From: Roseimarinus sediminis
GTDB lineage: Bacteria; Bacteroidota; Bacteroidia; Bacteroidales; Prolixibacteraceae
NCBI RefSeq assembly: GCF_050433125.1
Contig: NZ_JBNPXV010000009.1
Coordinates: forward strand, 62,001 to 126,000
Direction of reading: 5' to 3'
Length of the DNA: 64,000 nucleotides
In this document: positions 1 to 8,363 of the stretch, piece after piece
How positions within the stretch are numbered: position 1 is the first letter of the stretch
Layout: each line of letters starts with the position of its first letter
Translations under genes and position numbers: made by a program
The notes under the pieces: model-generated
Database searches by the model: none
What the model saw: the letters and a program-made list of their open reading frames with translations, nothing else
What the model was told of the DNA's origin: nothing

Positions 1-2429
1 TTACGTGCAATTTCAATGCTTTTATCCATGTAGGCTTTTACAGCAGGAAAGGCTTCAAAGTAACCATCAATGATCTCCTTTGCTTCGCTGCGGCTGATGT
101 TAAGCCGCTGGGCAAGTCCAAAGGCCGAAATGCCGTAAATGATGCCAAAATTGGCAGTTTTAGCTTTTCTGCGCATGTCGGGTGTCAGTTCTTCGAGCGG
201 GAGCTTAAAAATTTTTGAGGCAGTAATGGAGTGAATGTCAAGCTTGTTGGCAAAGGCTTCGATCATTTTCTCATCTTCACTAAGGGCGGCCATAATCCGC
301 AATTCAATCTGAGAATAGTCGGCCGAAAGATACACCCTCTTTTCATCGGTAGGAATGAAAGCTTTACGTATTTCTTTCCCGTTATCGTCTCTGATTGGAA
401 TGTTTTGCAGGTTGGGATTTACTGAACTGAGTCTTCCGGTTGCAGCAACCGCCTGGTTGAACGAAGTATGTATTTTTCCTGTTTTAGGGTTGATGAGCTT
501 TGGCAGGGTTTCAACATAGGTGTTGAGTAATTTCTTCAGTCCTCGGTATTCAAGTACTTTGTTTACAATCGGGTGTTTATCGGCAATTTTTACCAGTGTT
601 TCTTCGTTGGTTGAATATTGTTTGGTCTTGGTTTTCTTGGCGTTGCTATCGATCTTTAGTTTCTCGAAAAGAATAATCCCAAGTTGCTTGGGCGATGAAA
701 TGAGAAAATCACTTCCGGCCAGCTGATGAATTTCTTTTTCAAGTGCTTCGATCTGATGCCGGAGCTTGGCGGCATATTCGTCAAGGGCTTTGGTGTCGAC
801 TTTAACTCCGGCAAGTTCCATGTCGCAAAGTACAGGAATCAGGGGCATCTCAATCTGGTATGCAAGTCGGTCGAGTTCTTGTTCTTTTAACTCCTTTTCG
901 AGTATTACTTTGAGCTGAAGTGTTACGTCGGCATCTTCGCAGGCATAAGCTACCAGTTGATCGACGGGGACACTGCGCATCGTTTGCTGGTTTTTGCCCT
1001 TGTCTCCAATGAGCTGGCTCGTGGGAACCTTTTTGTAGCCGAGATACAACTCGCACAGGTAATCAAGATTATGTCGTAATTCGGGTTGCAACAGGTAGTG
1101 AGCGATCATGGTGTCGAAAACGGGACCCCGAAAGTTGATACCGTATTGTTGGAGCATGAGCATGTCGAATTTAATATTCTGACCGATCTTCTCAATCTTC
1201 TCGTCTTCGAATAACAGTTTGAAATCAGCTACAATTTTTGTTGCTTCATCCCGGTTTTCTGGGAGCAATACACAATAGGCCTCATTGGGGCGGATGGCAA
1301 ATGAGATACACACCAGCTCGTCCTGGTAGGGATCGAGTCCTGTGGTTTCGGTGTCGAAACAAAATGAAGCACTGACAGCCAGCTCGGCTCTAAGTGAGGC
1401 GCGTTGCTGTTCGGTTTCTACCTTAAAGTAGCGGTGAGCAAGGGTGTCGATTGTTTTAAGATCTCTCTGATCACTTGCTTTTGCACCTTCGTTTTGATCG
1501 AACAATGAGCCCTGAACTGCTGTATTGTTTGAACTGTTCGGAGCAGGACTGCTTATTTTATTGGCAAGTGTTCTGAATTCAAGTTCCTGAAATTTGGCAA
1601 GCAGTTTGTCATAATCGGGCGACTTCATTTTCATCAGTTCGAAGTCGATATCAACGGGGACTTCGCGGTTAATGACAACCAGTTCACGTGAAAGATATAC
1701 CTGTTCCTTGTTGGCTTCCAGATTTTCCTTCTGTTTGCCCTTCAAATCATCGATGTGCTGGTACAGCCCATCAATGCTTCCATAGGTGCCGATTAGCTTC
1801 ATGGCTGTTTTAGGCCCTATGCCCGGGCACCCGGGAATGTTGTCGGCTGTATCTCCCATCAGTCCAAGCAAATCGATCATCTGTTCGCTTGTGTTGATCT
1901 GAAAATTCGCTTTTACTTCGTCAAGTCCCCAAACCTCGGCTTTGTTGCCTCCCTTTGCTGGCTTGTACATTTTAATATTTTCTTCAACCAATTGGGCATA
2001 ATCCTTATCGGGTGTCATCATGTAGGTGATGAATCCTCTGTCTTTTGCCTGGCTTGCAATGGTGCCGATCAGGTCATCGGCTTCGTAACCTTCTTTTTCA
2101 AGAATCGGGATATTATAAGCCCTGATGATTTCACGAATGTGTGGAATTGAGAGCCTGATGTCCTCAGGCATTTTTTCGCGGTTGGCTTTGTATTCGGGAA
2201 ACATTTCGTGCCTGAAGGTAGCTCCGTGAACGTCGAAGGCGACCGCTATATGGGTTGGCGATTCACTGGTGAGTACCTGTTCAAGGGTGTTGGTGAAACC
2301 CAAAATTGCAGAGGTGTTTAGCCCTTTCGAGTTAAGACGGGGATTACGGATAAAAGCAAAATAAGCTCTGTAAATCAATGCATAAGCATCGAGAAGGAAT
2401 AATTTCTTTTCAGCATGTTCGGGTTCCAT
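1..2429 (-). CDS. polA: DNA polymerase I (3' end beyond window)
   Basis: Repair and Okazaki-fragment polymerase acting on DNA in the cytoplasm. About 809 N-terminal codons are present; the last 100 or so lie beyond the left edge. Translating the minus strand gives MEPEHAEKKLFLLDAYALIY, the start of the 5'-nuclease domain, followed by a helix-hairpin-helix region with GDTADNIPGCPGIGPKTA. The 3'-5' exonuclease motif I (DTETTGLDP, near residue 358) keeps both acidic residues, so proofreading is probably active. Polymerase motif A (DYSQIELR, near 702) and motif B (RRKAKTANFGIIYG, near 750) are intact. The start ATG lies 5 bases after the queD stop codon, so the two genes are probably co-transcribed. 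The identification is secure; only the C-terminus is unseen. Confidence 0.97.
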   Translation of the reverse strand, partial: MEPEHAEKKLFLLDAYALIYRAYFAFIRNPRLNSKGLNTSAILGFTNTLEQVLTSESPTHIAVAFDVHGATFRHEMFPEYKANREKMPEDIRLSIPHIREIIRAYNIPILEKEGYEADDLIGTIASQAKDRGFITYMMTPDKDYAQLVEENIKMYKPAKGGNKAEVWGLDEVKANFQINTSEQMIDLLGLMGDTADNIPGCPGIGPKTAMKLIGTYGSIDGLYQHIDDLKGKQKENLEANKEQVYLSRELVVINREVPVDIDFELMKMKSPDYDKLLAKFQELEFRTLANKISSPAPNSSNNTAVQGSLFDQNEGAKASDQRDLKTIDTLAHRYFKVETEQQRASLRAELAVSASFCFDTETTGLDPYQDELVCISFAIRPNEAYCVLLPENRDEATKIVADFKLLFEDEKIEKIGQNIKFDMLMLQQYGINFRGPVFDTMIAHYLLQPELRHNLDYLCELYLGYKKVPTSQLIGDKGKNQQTMRSVPVDQLVAYACEDADVTLQLKVILEKELKEQELDRLAYQIEMPLIPVLCDMELAGVKVDTKALDEYAAKLRHQIEALEKEIHQLAGSDFLISSPKQLGIILFEKLKIDSNAKKTKTKQYSTNEETLVKIADKHPIVNKVLEYRGLKKLLNTYVETLPKLINPKTGKIHTSFNQAVAATGRLSSVNPNLQNIPIRDDNGKEIRKAFIPTDEKRVYLSADYSQIELRIMAALSEDEKMIEAFANKLDIHSITASKIFKLPLEELTPDMRRKAKTANFGIIYGISAFGLAQRLNISRSEAKEIIDGYFEAFPAVKAYMDKSIEIAR

Positions 2430-2434
2430 AGCGC

Positions 2435-2881
2435 TTAGTTGTCATCGGCATTCCACTCAGCACTTGAGCTGGCTGTTTCGTACAATACCACTTTTTTAAG
2501 TTCTACTCCCTCAGGGAACAGGGGTTTAATTTTGTCAACAATCCAAATTACCAGATTTTCGCAGGTTGGCTGAAAATCGAAAACAAAATGGCGCTCGTAC
2601 ATTTCGTTCAATTCCAGAAGTTTGTCATGTGGGGCTTTTTTGTTGATCACCAGCGAATGATCCAGTTGATCAACAATTTCACCTTTTACAATTCTTTTCA
2701 GATCACCAAAATCGATCACCATTCCATTCTTCATGTCATGCTGATCAGCAATTGGTTCGCCCATTACAGTGACGTACAGTTTGTAGGTGTGACCATGTAT
2801 GTTTTTACACAATCCATCGTAATTCCATAAGGCATGAGCCATTTCGAAATCGTAAAATTTGGTAACGCGAATCTTAGCCAT
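2435..2881 (-). CDS. queD: 6-carboxy-5,6,7,8-tetrahydropterin synthase (QueD/PTPS family)
   Basis: 148 aa protein of the 6-pyruvoyl-tetrahydropterin synthase family. The bacterial QueD branch converts 7,8-dihydroneopterin triphosphate to carboxytetrahydropterin in queuosine precursor synthesis. The zinc ligands are visible as H16 (FEMAHAL) and H29/H31 (NIHGHTY), and C25 is in the position of the catalytic cysteine. The DHS motif and PTCENL near the C-terminus complete the family signature. No other queuosine genes are adjacent. It lies between arsR upstream (84 bases) and polA downstream (5 bases), all on the minus strand. QueD is more likely than eukaryotic-type PTPS given the bacterial context, but sequence alone does not settle the substrate. 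Confidence 0.9.
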   Translation of the reverse strand: MAKIRVTKFYDFEMAHALWNYDGLCKNIHGHTYKLYVTVMGEPIADQHDMKNGMVIDFGDLKRIVKGEIVDQLDHSLVINKKAPHDKLLELNEMYERHFVFDFQPTCENLVIWIVDKIKPLFPEGVELKKVVLYETASSSAEWNADDN

Positions 2882-2891
2882 AGTTGTATTG

Positions 2892-2932
2892 TATCGTTTC
2901 AGGTTTTCTTAAGTATTAACAATGAAACGATA
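2892..2932 (-). repeat. Perfect 10-bp inverted repeat in the queD leader
   Basis: TATCGTTTCA at 2892-2901 is the exact reverse complement of TGAAACGATA at 2923-2932, with a 21-base spacer. The proximal arm ends 10 bases before the queD start. No T-run follows on the minus strand, so it is not an ordinary terminator for arsR. It could be a hairpin in the mRNA leader or a two-half-site operator (arm centres about three helical turns apart). It does not match the preQ1-I pattern I know. Confidence 0.55.
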
Positions 2933-2965
2933 AAAATGTTAATTGTACTGATGCAGCATGCATGC

Positions 2966-3268
2966 TTAATCTTCGCAGGCACAACTTTTCATGCAATCGA
3001 TTATTTGCCCCAGCACCGGATGCTTTAGATAATAATAGGTGTTTTTACCATCTCGTTTCGAACACAGCACTCCCTTATCCTTTAAAATTCCGAGATGATG
3101 CGAGGTGGTTGATTGTTCAATCCCCAGTCGCTCATGTATTTGAGTAACTGTTAATTTTCCACCTTCTTTCAAAAAATGAAGAATAGAAATTCGAATCGGA
3201 TGAGCCATCGCTTTAAGCATGCCTGTTGCCATACTTAGCTGATCTTCCTTAAAACCTGATCCTAACAT
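2966..3268 (-). CDS. ArsR/SmtB-family winged-helix regulator
   Basis: 100 aa. An MAHPIRISILHFL helix is followed by the winged-helix recognition segment (IEQSTTSHHLGILKDKGVL) and a beta wing (KRDGKNTYYYLKHP), the ArsR fold that binds palindromic operators as a dimer. The C-terminus carries three close cysteines (C92, C96, C98: DCMKSCACED) plus one in GVLCSK, which could bind metal or sense thiols; this is inferred from spacing only. The classical ELCV(C)DL metal motif is not present. It is divergent from the prenyl synthase at 3557 and upstream of queD. Target genes are unknown; autoregulation and queD-polA are possible. Confidence 0.88.
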   Translation of the reverse strand: MLGSGFKEDQLSMATGMLKAMAHPIRISILHFLKEGGKLTVTQIHERLGIEQSTTSHHLGILKDKGVLCSKRDGKNTYYYLKHPVLGQIIDCMKSCACED

Positions 3269-3556
3269 GATATTTTTGAGTTTTGAACTACAAAGTTAAA
3301 AATTCTAACATAATATATATGTGCACAAACCAATACTATAGATATTTAAATTAATTTTAGATTGTAAGTTGAGGGAGTAATAAAAGAGTACAGTGATGTA
3401 GAATCATTCTATTTAATTTTTTTACTTTTGAGCGAGGAAAATGTTGCTTTTGAATCCCGAAAATGAAGGCTTTATACGGATTTTTGGAAGTGCCTAAGGA
3501 TTAGCGGATTTAGATTGCAGCGTTTACAAAAAAGGAAGAAATCGATTGTATTAAGC

Positions 3557-4531
3557 ATGTCGAAATTAGAAAAAATAAAGGAGCCTGTAGCTCACGAGCT
3601 TAAAGAGTTTGAGCATTTTTTTAAAGAAGCCACGCGTTCGGATGTAAAATTGCTCAACCTGATTGTTAACTACCTAATCAGAACCAAAGGGAAACAAATC
3701 AGGCCCTTGTTTGTATTCTTGTCGGCCAAAATGCACGGAGAGATCAACCGGAGTACCTACGTTGCAGCAACATCAATAGAATTGCTTCACTCGGCCACGC
3801 TTGTTCACGACGATGTTATTGACGAATCGTTCGAAAGACGAGGTAAGTTATCGATCAATGCGCTATGGAAAAACAAAATCGCCGTTTTAATAGGTGATTT
3901 TCTTTTATCAAAAGGCCTGCTTATCACCACCAAGGAAAAAGAATACCGGGTGCTTGACATCATGTCGGAAGCGGTTCGTGAAACCATCGAAGGAGAGCTC
4001 TTACAGAGTGAGAAAAGCAGAAAACTCGACATTGATGAGCGTACCTATTTTGAAATTATCTCAAAAAAAACGGCATCACTCATAGGAACCAGTCTTGCAG
4101 TTGGCGCGCATTCGGCAATAAAGGACGATGTGGTGGTTGAAGAGATGAGACAAATTGGACTTTTGGCAGGCCTGGCATTTCAGATACGCGATGACATTTT
4201 CGATTATCAGGATAAAGGGATCATTGGCAAACCTACCGGAAACGATATCAAGGAGAAGAAAATCACGCTTCCGTTGATTCATGTGCTTAACAACGCCAGT
4301 AAAACAGAAAAGCGCGAAATATTGCGTATTGTTAAGCGAAAAAATCTTCGCAAAGAAAAGGTAAATGAGCTTATCGACCTGGTGGTTGAGCGGGGAGGAT
4401 TGGAATATGCTTCTGAAAGAATGAACTTTTATTGTGATGAAGCCATACGTCGCCTGGAGGTTTTTCCAAAGAATGAAGCAAGTGAGGCGCTGGCTAAATT
4501 GTTCAGGTATGTAATTACCCGAAAAAGATAA
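3557..4531 (+). CDS. Trans-prenyl diphosphate synthase, probably long-chain (menaquinone side chain)
   Basis: 324 aa from ATG 3557 (MSKLEKIKEPVAHELKEF), preferred to an in-frame ATG at 3515 because it matches the usual N-terminus. It elongates allylic diphosphates with isopentenyl diphosphate. Both aspartate-rich motifs are present: HDDVIDESFERRG (D85-D86-D89) and FQIRDDIFDY. The residue five before the first motif is alanine, which leaves room for a long product, unlike the paralogue at 11401-12384 where it is phenylalanine. This fits a hepta- or octaprenyl synthase for menaquinone; the exact chain length cannot be read. It is divergent from arsR and ends in a hairpin terminator shared with frr. 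Confidence 0.9.
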   Translation: MSKLEKIKEPVAHELKEFEHFFKEATRSDVKLLNLIVNYLIRTKGKQIRPLFVFLSAKMHGEINRSTYVAATSIELLHSATLVHDDVIDESFERRGKLSINALWKNKIAVLIGDFLLSKGLLITTKEKEYRVLDIMSEAVRETIEGELLQSEKSRKLDIDERTYFEIISKKTASLIGTSLAVGAHSAIKDDVVVEEMRQIGLLAGLAFQIRDDIFDYQDKGIIGKPTGNDIKEKKITLPLIHVLNNASKTEKREILRIVKRKNLRKEKVNELIDLVVERGGLEYASERMNFYCDEAIRRLEVFPKNEASEALAKLFRYVITRKR

Positions 4532-4556
4532 GAGCAACCCCAAAGGATTGCTCTTA
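4529..4556. terminator. Bidirectional terminator between prenyl synthase and frr
   Basis: TAAGAGCAACCC (4529-4540) pairs with GGATTGCTCTTA (4545-4556) around a 4-base loop, with one mismatch. The arms overlap the stop codon of the plus-strand gene. The minus-strand side is followed by ATCTTTTTC, so it also serves frr, which converges from the right. Confidence 0.75.
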
Positions 4557-4601
4557 AATAAATAGCCATGAAAACACAAACTTTATCGTGAGATAAAATA
4601 A

Positions 4602-5165
4602 TTACACAGTCATAATTTCTTTGTTCTTCTTCTCAACTTTTTCATCCACTTTTACGGTGAATTCGTCGGTTAACTTTTGTACCTGATCCAATGCCAGTTT
4701 TTCCTCATCTTCCGAAAGTCCGTCTTTCAGCATCTTTTTTAACTGATCATTGGCATCTTTCCGTGCACTGCGCAAACTGATTTTAGCAGTTTCACCCTCC
4801 TTGTTAACGTCGCGAACCAGTGTTTTTCTGCGTTCTTCGGTTAAAGGAGGTATAAAAATACGGATAATTTCTCCATTATTATCAGGATTGAAGCCTAAAT
4901 TTGAATTGATAATTGCTTTTTCAATGGGAGCAATCATTTGTTTTTCCCAGGGTTGTACTACAATTGTTTTGGCATCGGGGGTTGTGATGCTCGACGTTTG
5001 AGCTAGCGGAGTCATGGTTCCATAGTAGTCAACCATTACACTATCGAGCATGCGGGGTGAAGCTTTACCAGCCCTGAGGTGGCTAAGTTCTTTCTCCAAA
5101 TGATCCAAAGCTGCCTGCATCTGCTCGCCAGCCATGTCAATAATCATGTCCACTTCTTCGTTCAT
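4602..5165 (-). CDS. frr: Ribosome recycling factor
   Basis: 187 aa, the usual length. Works with EF-G to split post-termination ribosomes. Recognisable segments are LRAGKASPRMLDSVMVDYYG, the PWEKQMIAPIEKAI strand-helix turn, the NNGEIIRIFIPPLTEERR loop, and the C-terminal helix ending VEKKNKEIMTV. It stands alone: pyrH, its frequent upstream partner, is not in the window. The upstream 238 bases to the divergent CPBP gene hold its promoter. Confidence 0.97.
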   Translation of the reverse strand: MNEEVDMIIDMAGEQMQAALDHLEKELSHLRAGKASPRMLDSVMVDYYGTMTPLAQTSSITTPDAKTIVVQPWEKQMIAPIEKAIINSNLGFNPDNNGEIIRIFIPPLTEERRKTLVRDVNKEGETAKISLRSARKDANDQLKKMLKDGLSEDEEKLALDQVQKLTDEFTVKVDEKVEKKNKEIMTV

Positions 5166-5403
5166 ATTTTTAACGCCTCTGTTTTATGCTAAGCACAAAT
5201 TTAGAAAAATTTCGTTTAGGACGAAATCCTGATGAAATTTTTGTTCTATAACATCTGTTTGTCGATGGTGTTTGTTCTATTGAGAAGAACTCCGGGAATG
5301 TTTTGCTATTTTTGTGAAATATTGTCAATCTTAATTTTTTTCAATTGGCTCTTGTATTTCAGCATAAATTAGAATGTTAATTTGCTCTTTTTATAAATAT
5401 TAA

Positions 5404-6342
5404 ATGAAAGCTATTTATCAACATCTTAGTCCGGCTTCTAAAATTGCAGTACTAACACTTACCGCCTTGATTGGCTTGCTTGTGTTTATGATTTTATCGG
5501 CTGTTTTGGTCATTCCCATTTTTGGTAGCGATGCTTTTTCTGCCCTTACAGGAGGAGGAGTGGATGTTTCGAGTGCCAAAGATGTGGCTGTTTTGAAGTT
5601 CTTTCAGCTGGCACAATCAATAGGGCTTTTTGTTGTACCTGCCCTCGTTGTAGCCTATCTTTTTGGTGGAAACATAGGCAAGTACCTTTTATTAAGCCGC
5701 AAGCCTTTGTTGGTGAGTTCATTATTGGCAATAGCCATCATTGTTTTCGCTAACCCAATGATCAATCAGATTGGTTTGTGGAATGCTGAGATGCAACTGC
5801 CTGCATGGCTCAACGGGCTTGAACGCTGGATGCAGCAAAAAGAAGAAGCAGCGGCTCATCTTACAGAAATATTTGTTCAGGTTGAAACGGTGCCTGCTCT
5901 TTTATATAACATTTTGCTTATCGGAATCATCCCGGCCATCGGAGAGGAGTTGCTTTTCAGGGGGGTGATTCAGAAAATATTTACACAGTGGACGCGCAAT
6001 AAACATGCAGCCATCTGGATAACAGCCATCTTATTTAGTGCCTTGCACCTGCAGTTTTATGGTTTCTTCCCAAGGGCTGTTTTGGGTGCCATGTTTGGAT
6101 ATATGCTTGTTTGGAGTGGCAATTTGTGGTTGCCGGTACTTGCGCATTTCATAAACAACACAGCAGCAGTAATTGCTTATTATTTATACCATAACGGAAC
6201 GTTGAAAATCGATCCTGATGCCATAGGTACACAAGGCGAGTATGGCATAGCCGCAGTATTTAGTTTGGTGTTTGTTGTGGGGATGTTTGTTTTATTTTAT
6301 CGCAACGAAGCCAAAAAATCAACCATCGAGCAAATTGTATAA
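5404..6342 (+). CDS. CPBP-family intramembrane glutamic/metallo protease
   Basis: 312 aa integral membrane protein with about eight hydrophobic segments. The C-terminal half carries the CPBP (Abi/CAAX protease) motifs: GEELLFRG (EExxxR), SALHLQF (conserved His) and PVLAHFINN (second His and Asn). Members include Rce1-like CAAX proteases and bacterial proteases of unknown target, so only the general activity can be claimed. An alanine/glutamate-rich soluble loop (QQKEEAAAHLTEI) lies between the N-terminal helices and the catalytic domain. It is a single-gene unit, convergent with the gene at 6400. Confidence 0.9.
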   Translation: MKAIYQHLSPASKIAVLTLTALIGLLVFMILSAVLVIPIFGSDAFSALTGGGVDVSSAKDVAVLKFFQLAQSIGLFVVPALVVAYLFGGNIGKYLLLSRKPLLVSSLLAIAIIVFANPMINQIGLWNAEMQLPAWLNGLERWMQQKEEAAAHLTEIFVQVETVPALLYNILLIGIIPAIGEELLFRGVIQKIFTQWTRNKHAAIWITAILFSALHLQFYGFFPRAVLGAMFGYMLVWSGNLWLPVLAHFINNTAAVIAYYLYHNGTLKIDPDAIGTQGEYGIAAVFSLVFVVGMFVLFYRNEAKKSTIEQIV

Positions 6343-6399
6343 GGTATTATTCTGCTATGGGGAAAAGCGAAATCCTTACAAGCAGAGAAATAAGCTTGA

Positions 6400-7134
6400 T
6401 TATTCAAAAGAAAATTTCGACTGAAGGCGCTCTGCTTTCAGTCTTTCTTTTTCTGATTTCCTGTAGACATAAACCAGGCCGAAGGGTTCGCACATCATTC
6501 GCTTTTTGTGATCGGGAAGATGTTCAAAACTGGCTTCGGTTTCGTTCCACAAATCAAGTATCAATTGGTCTGACTTCTGGCGTAAGTCACCCAGTTGTGT
6601 TGAAAGCCTGGCCGTAGTGGACTGAAGTGTTTTTTGAAAGCGGAAAGAATCTGCGAATTTTTCATAATGTACTTTCACAAGGGCAATCGAGGGGTTGTAG
6701 ATGGGACTACCTCCGTGCATGATGCGCTTTTGATCCCCGTCGATTATTTTTTTGCCCCATTCAAGTAAGTCGTTCTCGGTATTCAGCGGAGGTAAATTCT
6801 GACCGTAAGTTTCCAGTTCATAAAACTCCCTGACTGTTGCCTTGAGCTCACCACGTATAATGGCAAAATTCATTACGTGAATATAGTGGGAAACATACAT
6901 TCTGGCCTTTCTTACCAATTCAGTATGTTCTGTGTTTTTTCTTACCTGATTTTTCTTTGCCGCTTCGAGATTGATCATGGCATTTTGAAACGAAGGCAGG
7001 AAGGCACGCAGACTCGTAAGTGTCGCTTCGGAGAAGGGAAGTGAGTCGGATCCGTTCTTTTCAAGCATTCTGTAGGCTTTTTGAAGCGCCCTTAAGCGTG
7101 CTTTATCTGTATTGGGAAGTCGGCGGTATGGCAT
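6400..7134 (-). CDS. Conserved hypothetical protein, helical
   Basis: 244 aa from the ATG giving MPYRRLPNTDKARLRALQKA. An in-frame ATG at 7206 would add 24 residues, but MPYRRLPNTD looks like a true N-terminus of a family I believe is common in Bacteroidota. The protein is charged and predominantly helical with no signal peptide or membrane segment. Conserved-looking points are HYIHVMNFAIIRGE, GGSPIYNPSIALVKVHYEKF and CEPFGLVYVYR. It resembles a cytoplasmic coiled-coil or helical-bundle protein. No function is assigned. It converges on the CPBP protease and is followed upstream by the terminator of the gene at 7301. Confidence 0.8.
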   Translation of the reverse strand: MPYRRLPNTDKARLRALQKAYRMLEKNGSDSLPFSEATLTSLRAFLPSFQNAMINLEAAKKNQVRKNTEHTELVRKARMYVSHYIHVMNFAIIRGELKATVREFYELETYGQNLPPLNTENDLLEWGKKIIDGDQKRIMHGGSPIYNPSIALVKVHYEKFADSFRFQKTLQSTTARLSTQLGDLRQKSDQLILDLWNETEASFEHLPDHKKRMMCEPFGLVYVYRKSEKERLKAERLQSKFSFE

Positions 7135-7217
7135 GCGTTTTCTTGTTTGGTGCGAAGATAAGAACTGGAGTCTGGAAGTAAAAGAATTCGCATGGTCGGT
7201 TTTCAATATTTATCAAC

Positions 7218-7254
7218 AAAAAAGCCTTGTTCAGATATTATCCTGACAAGGCCT
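7218..7254 (-). terminator. Terminator of the secreted protein gene at 7301
   Basis: On the minus strand, GCCTTGTCAG and CTGAACAAGGC pair around a short AT loop (7224-7252) and are followed by six T (plus 7218-7223). Confidence 0.8.
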
Positions 7255-7300
7255 TAATTGATTATTCCTTTTCTCTAACTGTTTGTTTTCATCCATGGCA

Positions 7301-7906
7301 TTATTTTTCAAAAGTGTAGTGATAGGTGTTTTTTCCGTCGCTTATGATGGCGGCATATCCACCTGCACTCAATTTTGCCAGGTCAAATCCGGTTGTAATG
7401 TTAAAATTGTTACCCAATGATTTCTTGAAAACTTCACCGTAAGCATCGCTGATTACAATGTCGATGTTTTTAAGTGAATGATTCAAAAATGAAAGCTTTA
7501 AAACATCATCTTCTACAGAAAAATAGGGAACTTCGGATTTTACGTCTTTTATTACTTCGATGGTGTTGTCGGCAACTGTAAAACGTACCTCCTTTTTACC
7601 AAAGTCATTGCTTACAATAATCTTGTAATCACCATCGCTAAGGTTTTTGAAATCAAAGATTTTTGAATAGACTTTCTCATCAATACGACCTTCGCGGTAA
7701 TAAAGAACATCGCCTTTCGAATCTTCAATAGCAAGTTCTGAAATGGTGTTTACTGCATTGTCAACCACCACCACTGCGCGTTCGCTCGAATGAGGTACCA
7801 TTTTTACTTTAGGAGCTTCTCCTGCCAGTGCCTTGAGGGCTAAAATTGCAACCAAAACAACGGCTACCGTTACTTTGCTTGCTAAATAGAATACTTTTGT
7901 TTTCAT
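7301..7906 (-). CDS. Secreted protein with two beta-sandwich repeats
   Basis: 201 aa. The first 28 residues form a signal peptide (VTVAVVLVAILALKALAG). The rest splits into two similar halves, about 40-115 and 118-201. Each has a 'D..G.vly' strand pair followed by a 'F.l..Ls.GdY.iivsn..' strand: FDFKNLSDGDYKIIVSNDFG in the first half and FDLAKLSAGGYAAIISDGKN in the second. This pattern recalls T9SS type A sorting domains and DUF3244-like folds, but the canonical KxI/L C-terminal lysine motif is missing. A periplasmic or surface beta protein is likely; its role is unknown. It has its own terminator and probably its own promoter. Confidence 0.8.
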   Translation of the reverse strand: MKTKVFYLASKVTVAVVLVAILALKALAGEAPKVKMVPHSSERAVVVVDNAVNTISELAIEDSKGDVLYYREGRIDEKVYSKIFDFKNLSDGDYKIIVSNDFGKKEVRFTVADNTIEVIKDVKSEVPYFSVEDDVLKLSFLNHSLKNIDIVISDAYGEVFKKSLGNNFNITTGFDLAKLSAGGYAAIISDGKNTYHYTFEK

Positions 7907-8363
7907 TTTCTGATCTTTTTTAAATTAACTAACTAATGAATTGATCTAACTACAGCGCAAACCTAATATGTTTTACAACATTATGCTGAAGAACATACGT
8001 TAAGCATACATTAATTATCAAAAAATATGCTATAGAAGCGAGAGATTCGATCTAAGTGCCAGAAAAACAGCGATTAGACTTTTGGGCGCAAAAATTCACA
8101 ATGTAAATTTTATATTAATTTAGACTTTCTCCAGATAAGGATGGGATAAATTGTGAATGGTTTATGTCAACAGATGATAGGCGAGTACAAAATATTTTGT
8201 GTTTGGAACCTGCATATTTCGTTTGTTTACGAAATTTCCAATAAACTTGTATTTTAGTGTATCGTTTATTTGATCAGCAATAATTAGGTCAGGCCATAGT
8301 GCATGAAAAAACGATCAGCGCGTTTGCGATTAAAATGTATTAACCAAAGCAAGAGATTAACAG
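7907..8363. other. Intergenic region, divergent promoters
   Basis: 457 AT-rich bases between two divergent genes. I find no ORF or RNA gene. ATTCACAAT (8094-8102) and ATTGTGAAT (8150-8158) form a perfect 9-base inverted repeat 47 bases apart. CAAAATATTTTG, a 12-base palindrome, lies near 8188. Either could be a regulator site for the MalY-type gene. Confidence 0.4.

Noticed and set aside
2882..2965. preQ1 riboswitch before queD
   Set aside because: The inverted repeat is present, but the C-rich loop and A-rich tail of preQ1-I are not seen.
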